Assembly: GCF_003002955.1 (NCBI RefSeq)
Contig: NZ_PVTJ01000001.1
Location: forward strand, 124,001 to 188,000
Reading direction: 5' to 3'
DNA: 64,000 bases
Source: Glycomyces artemisiae
GTDB taxonomy: Bacteria > Actinomycetota > Actinomycetes > Mycobacteriales > Micromonosporaceae
Below the pieces are notes generated by a model. It did no database searches. It had not been told where the DNA came from and was given only the letters and a program-made list of their open reading frames with translations. Position numbers and translations under genes: made by a program. Below are positions 62,605 through 64,000 of the stretch, in pieces (within the stretch, counting starts at the first letter, position 1; every line of letters begins with the position of its first letter).

Positions 62605-64000
62605 GTGTCCACACTCCGTGATGTGATCAGCGCGCACACCGACCTGACGTCGAACTCCGCGGCCCACCTCCAGCGGCTCGTCGCCGAATGGCAGCTCCTC
62701 GCCGACCTCTCCTTCGCCGACTTCCTCCTCTGGGGCGCCGTCAAGGACCACCCGGGCCGGTACGTGTGCCTCGCCCAGGTCCGGCCCACGACCGGCCCCA
62801 CCGCCTACGAGGAGGACCAGGTCGGGCGCACCCTCGAAGGCGAGGACGCGAAGCACCTGAGCGTCGCGTACACCGAGGGCCGGATCTTCCGCGAGGGCGA
62901 CCCGGTCTGGCGCGGCGACGTCGCCGCCCGCCACGAGGCCATCCCGGTGCGCCGCCGCGACCGCAGCCAGGTCATCGCCGTCGCCGCCCGCGACACGAAC
63001 CTCTCGGACACCCGCAGCCCCTCCCACCTGGAGCTCAACTACCTCAAGACCGCCGACTACCTGGTGCAGATGCTCACCGACGGCGGCTTCCCGCCCCCGC
63101 TGCTGCCCGGTGAGCCGACCACCGCGCCGCGCATCGGCGACGGCCTGGTCCGCATCGGCGCCGACGGCCTCGTCCGCTACGCCTCCCCGAACGCGCTCTC
63201 GGCGTACCGCCGCATGGGCGTCACCGGGCACCTGCGCGACCGCGACCTCGCCGAGCTCACCCGCAGCCTCCCCTCCGACCCCGAGGTCGGCGCCGACGCG
63301 GCCCGCCGCATCGCCGACGCGCTCGCGGGCGGCACGCCGCGGCGCAAGGAGATCGAGGCGAAGGGCGCCACGGTCCTCATGCGGGCGCTGCCGCTGCGCC
63401 CCGGCGGCAAGGCCGCGGGCGCGCTCGTCCTCGTGCGCGACATCACCGAGGTCCGGCGCCTCGACCGCGAGCTGGTCACCAAGGACGCCACGATCCGCGA
63501 GATCCACCACCGCGTCAAGAACAACCTCCAGACCGTGGCCGCGCTGCTGCGCCTCCAGGCCCGCCGCGTGGGCTCCCCGCAGGCCCGCCAGTCCCTGGAG
63601 GAGTCCGTGCGCCGCGTCGCCTCGATCGCGCTCGTCCACGAGACCCTGTCCCAGTCCGGCGACGAGTCCGTGGGCTTCGACCAGATCGTCGACCGCGTGG
63701 CGTCGATGGCCGTCGAGGTCTCGGTGGCCGAGTCGAAGGTGACGCTGCGCCGCGAGGGCACCTTCGGGGTCCTGCCCTCGGAGTACGCGACGCCGCTGGT
63801 CATGGTCGTCAACGAGCTGATCCAGAACGCCGTCGAGCACGCCTACCCGCCCGGCCAGGACGGCGAGGTCGTCATCGGCGTCGAGCGCGACGGCGACCGC
63901 TTCCGCGTCACGGTCTCCGACCACGGCAAGGGCCTCCCCGAGAACTTCCGCATCGCCGACTCGACCCGCCTGGGCCTCCAGATCGTGCACACCCTCGTCA
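62605..64000 (+). CDS. pdtaS: PdtaS-like sensor histidine kinase, 3' truncated by window edge
   Basis: At least 465 aa, cut by the window end. An N-terminal GAF-type domain (about 10-155), a PAS domain (about 175-290), then HisKA_2 with the phospho-acceptor His in EIHHRVKNNLQTVAALLRLQAR and an HATPase N-box (VVNELIQNAVEHAYPPG) and G-box (VSDHGKGLP). Soluble: no membrane segment. In mycobacteria PdtaS signals to the ANTAR RNA-binding protein PdtaR; that partner is not in view. TACCAT lies 7 nt before the GTG. Confidence 0.9.
   Translation, partial: MSTLRDVISAHTDLTSNSAAHLQRLVAEWQLLADLSFADFLLWGAVKDHPGRYVCLAQVRPTTGPTAYEEDQVGRTLEGEDAKHLSVAYTEGRIFREGDPVWRGDVAARHEAIPVRRRDRSQVIAVAARDTNLSDTRSPSHLELNYLKTADYLVQMLTDGGFPPPLLPGEPTTAPRIGDGLVRIGADGLVRYASPNALSAYRRMGVTGHLRDRDLAELTRSLPSDPEVGADAARRIADALAGGTPRRKEIEAKGATVLMRALPLRPGGKAAGALVLVRDITEVRRLDRELVTKDATIREIHHRVKNNLQTVAALLRLQARRVGSPQARQSLEESVRRVASIALVHETLSQSGDESVGFDQIVDRVASMAVEVSVAESKVTLRREGTFGVLPSEYATPLVMVVNELIQNAVEHAYPPGQDGEVVIGVERDGDRFRVTVSDHGKGLPENFRIADSTRLGLQIVHTLV

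Noticed and set aside
60964-63990. Antisense frame spanning lepB, rnhB, DUF2469 and the kinase
   Set aside because: It crosses several well-supported genes on the other strand and shows no domain.

Overview
The window is chromosomal DNA from a high-GC Gram-positive actinomycete. Codons end almost always in G or C. Gene order is actinobacterial: fdxA-dapC, rpsP-khpA-rimM-trmD-rplS-lepB-lepB-rnhB-DUF2469, a PdtaS-type kinase, DUF1707 proteins, a DUF222/HNH protein and a cyclic-di-AMP riboswitch in front of an NlpC/P60 hydrolase. Many genes carry a TANNNT -10 box only 6-8 nt ahead of the start codon, the leaderless pattern common in Actinobacteria. I would not name a genus; a Glycomyces-like or other Micromonosporales-type organism is only a guess.

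Region 1 (1-6056) is the S10/spc ribosomal protein operon from the 3' part of rplB to rplR, closed by a strong intrinsic terminator. In most bacteria rpsE would follow rplR directly. Here rpsE, rpmD and rplO resume only at 29343, behind their own promoter, so about 23 kb of unrelated DNA splits the operon.

Region 2 (6135-17192), the first half of that insertion, is a coherent peptidoglycan-salvage cluster. It holds a NagZ-type GH3 glucosaminidase, a GH25 muramidase and a PGRP-type amidase (all exported), two MurR/RpiR regulators, the MurNAc-6-phosphate etherase MurQ, an amino-sugar kinase, and a three-gene NgcEFG-like ABC importer without an ATPase gene. Three intergenic regions share a TGAAA-N5-TTTCA-like palindrome; at two promoters it sits exactly 5 nt before the -35 box. 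I read this as a MurR-type regulon: lysis of walls outside the cell, import by the ABC system, phosphorylation by the kinase, and ether cleavage by MurQ to GlcNAc-6-phosphate.

Region 3 (17193-29174), the second half of the insertion, holds a DUF222/HNH protein and a minus-strand operon: a GtrA flippase-like protein, a fused GT2/GT-C glycosyltransferase, a processive GT2, and a large secreted sugar-dehydrogenase/PKD/jelly-roll protein with three repeats. A secreted GH43 with a ricin lectin domain is divergent to it. The theme is extracellular or cell-envelope carbohydrate.

Region 4 (29204-35060) is rpsE-rpmD-rplO, then secY-adk-map, two DUF1707 membrane proteins and tRNA-His. Region 5 (35074-47623) is mixed housekeeping: orn, a SigB-like sigma factor, the riboswitch-controlled NlpC/P60 protein, a spermidine-synthase-like protein, a MerR regulator, a heparinase-like protein, a SulP transporter, small membrane proteins, a GNAT enzyme, fdxA-dapC and a small secreted protein. 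Region 6 (47921-55307) has a large STAND-type ATPase, a DrrAB-type exporter with a palindromic operator, and a CtpE-like P-type ATPase. Region 7 (55452-64000) is proS, the rpsP-to-rnhB block, DUF2469 and a truncated PdtaS-like histidine kinase.
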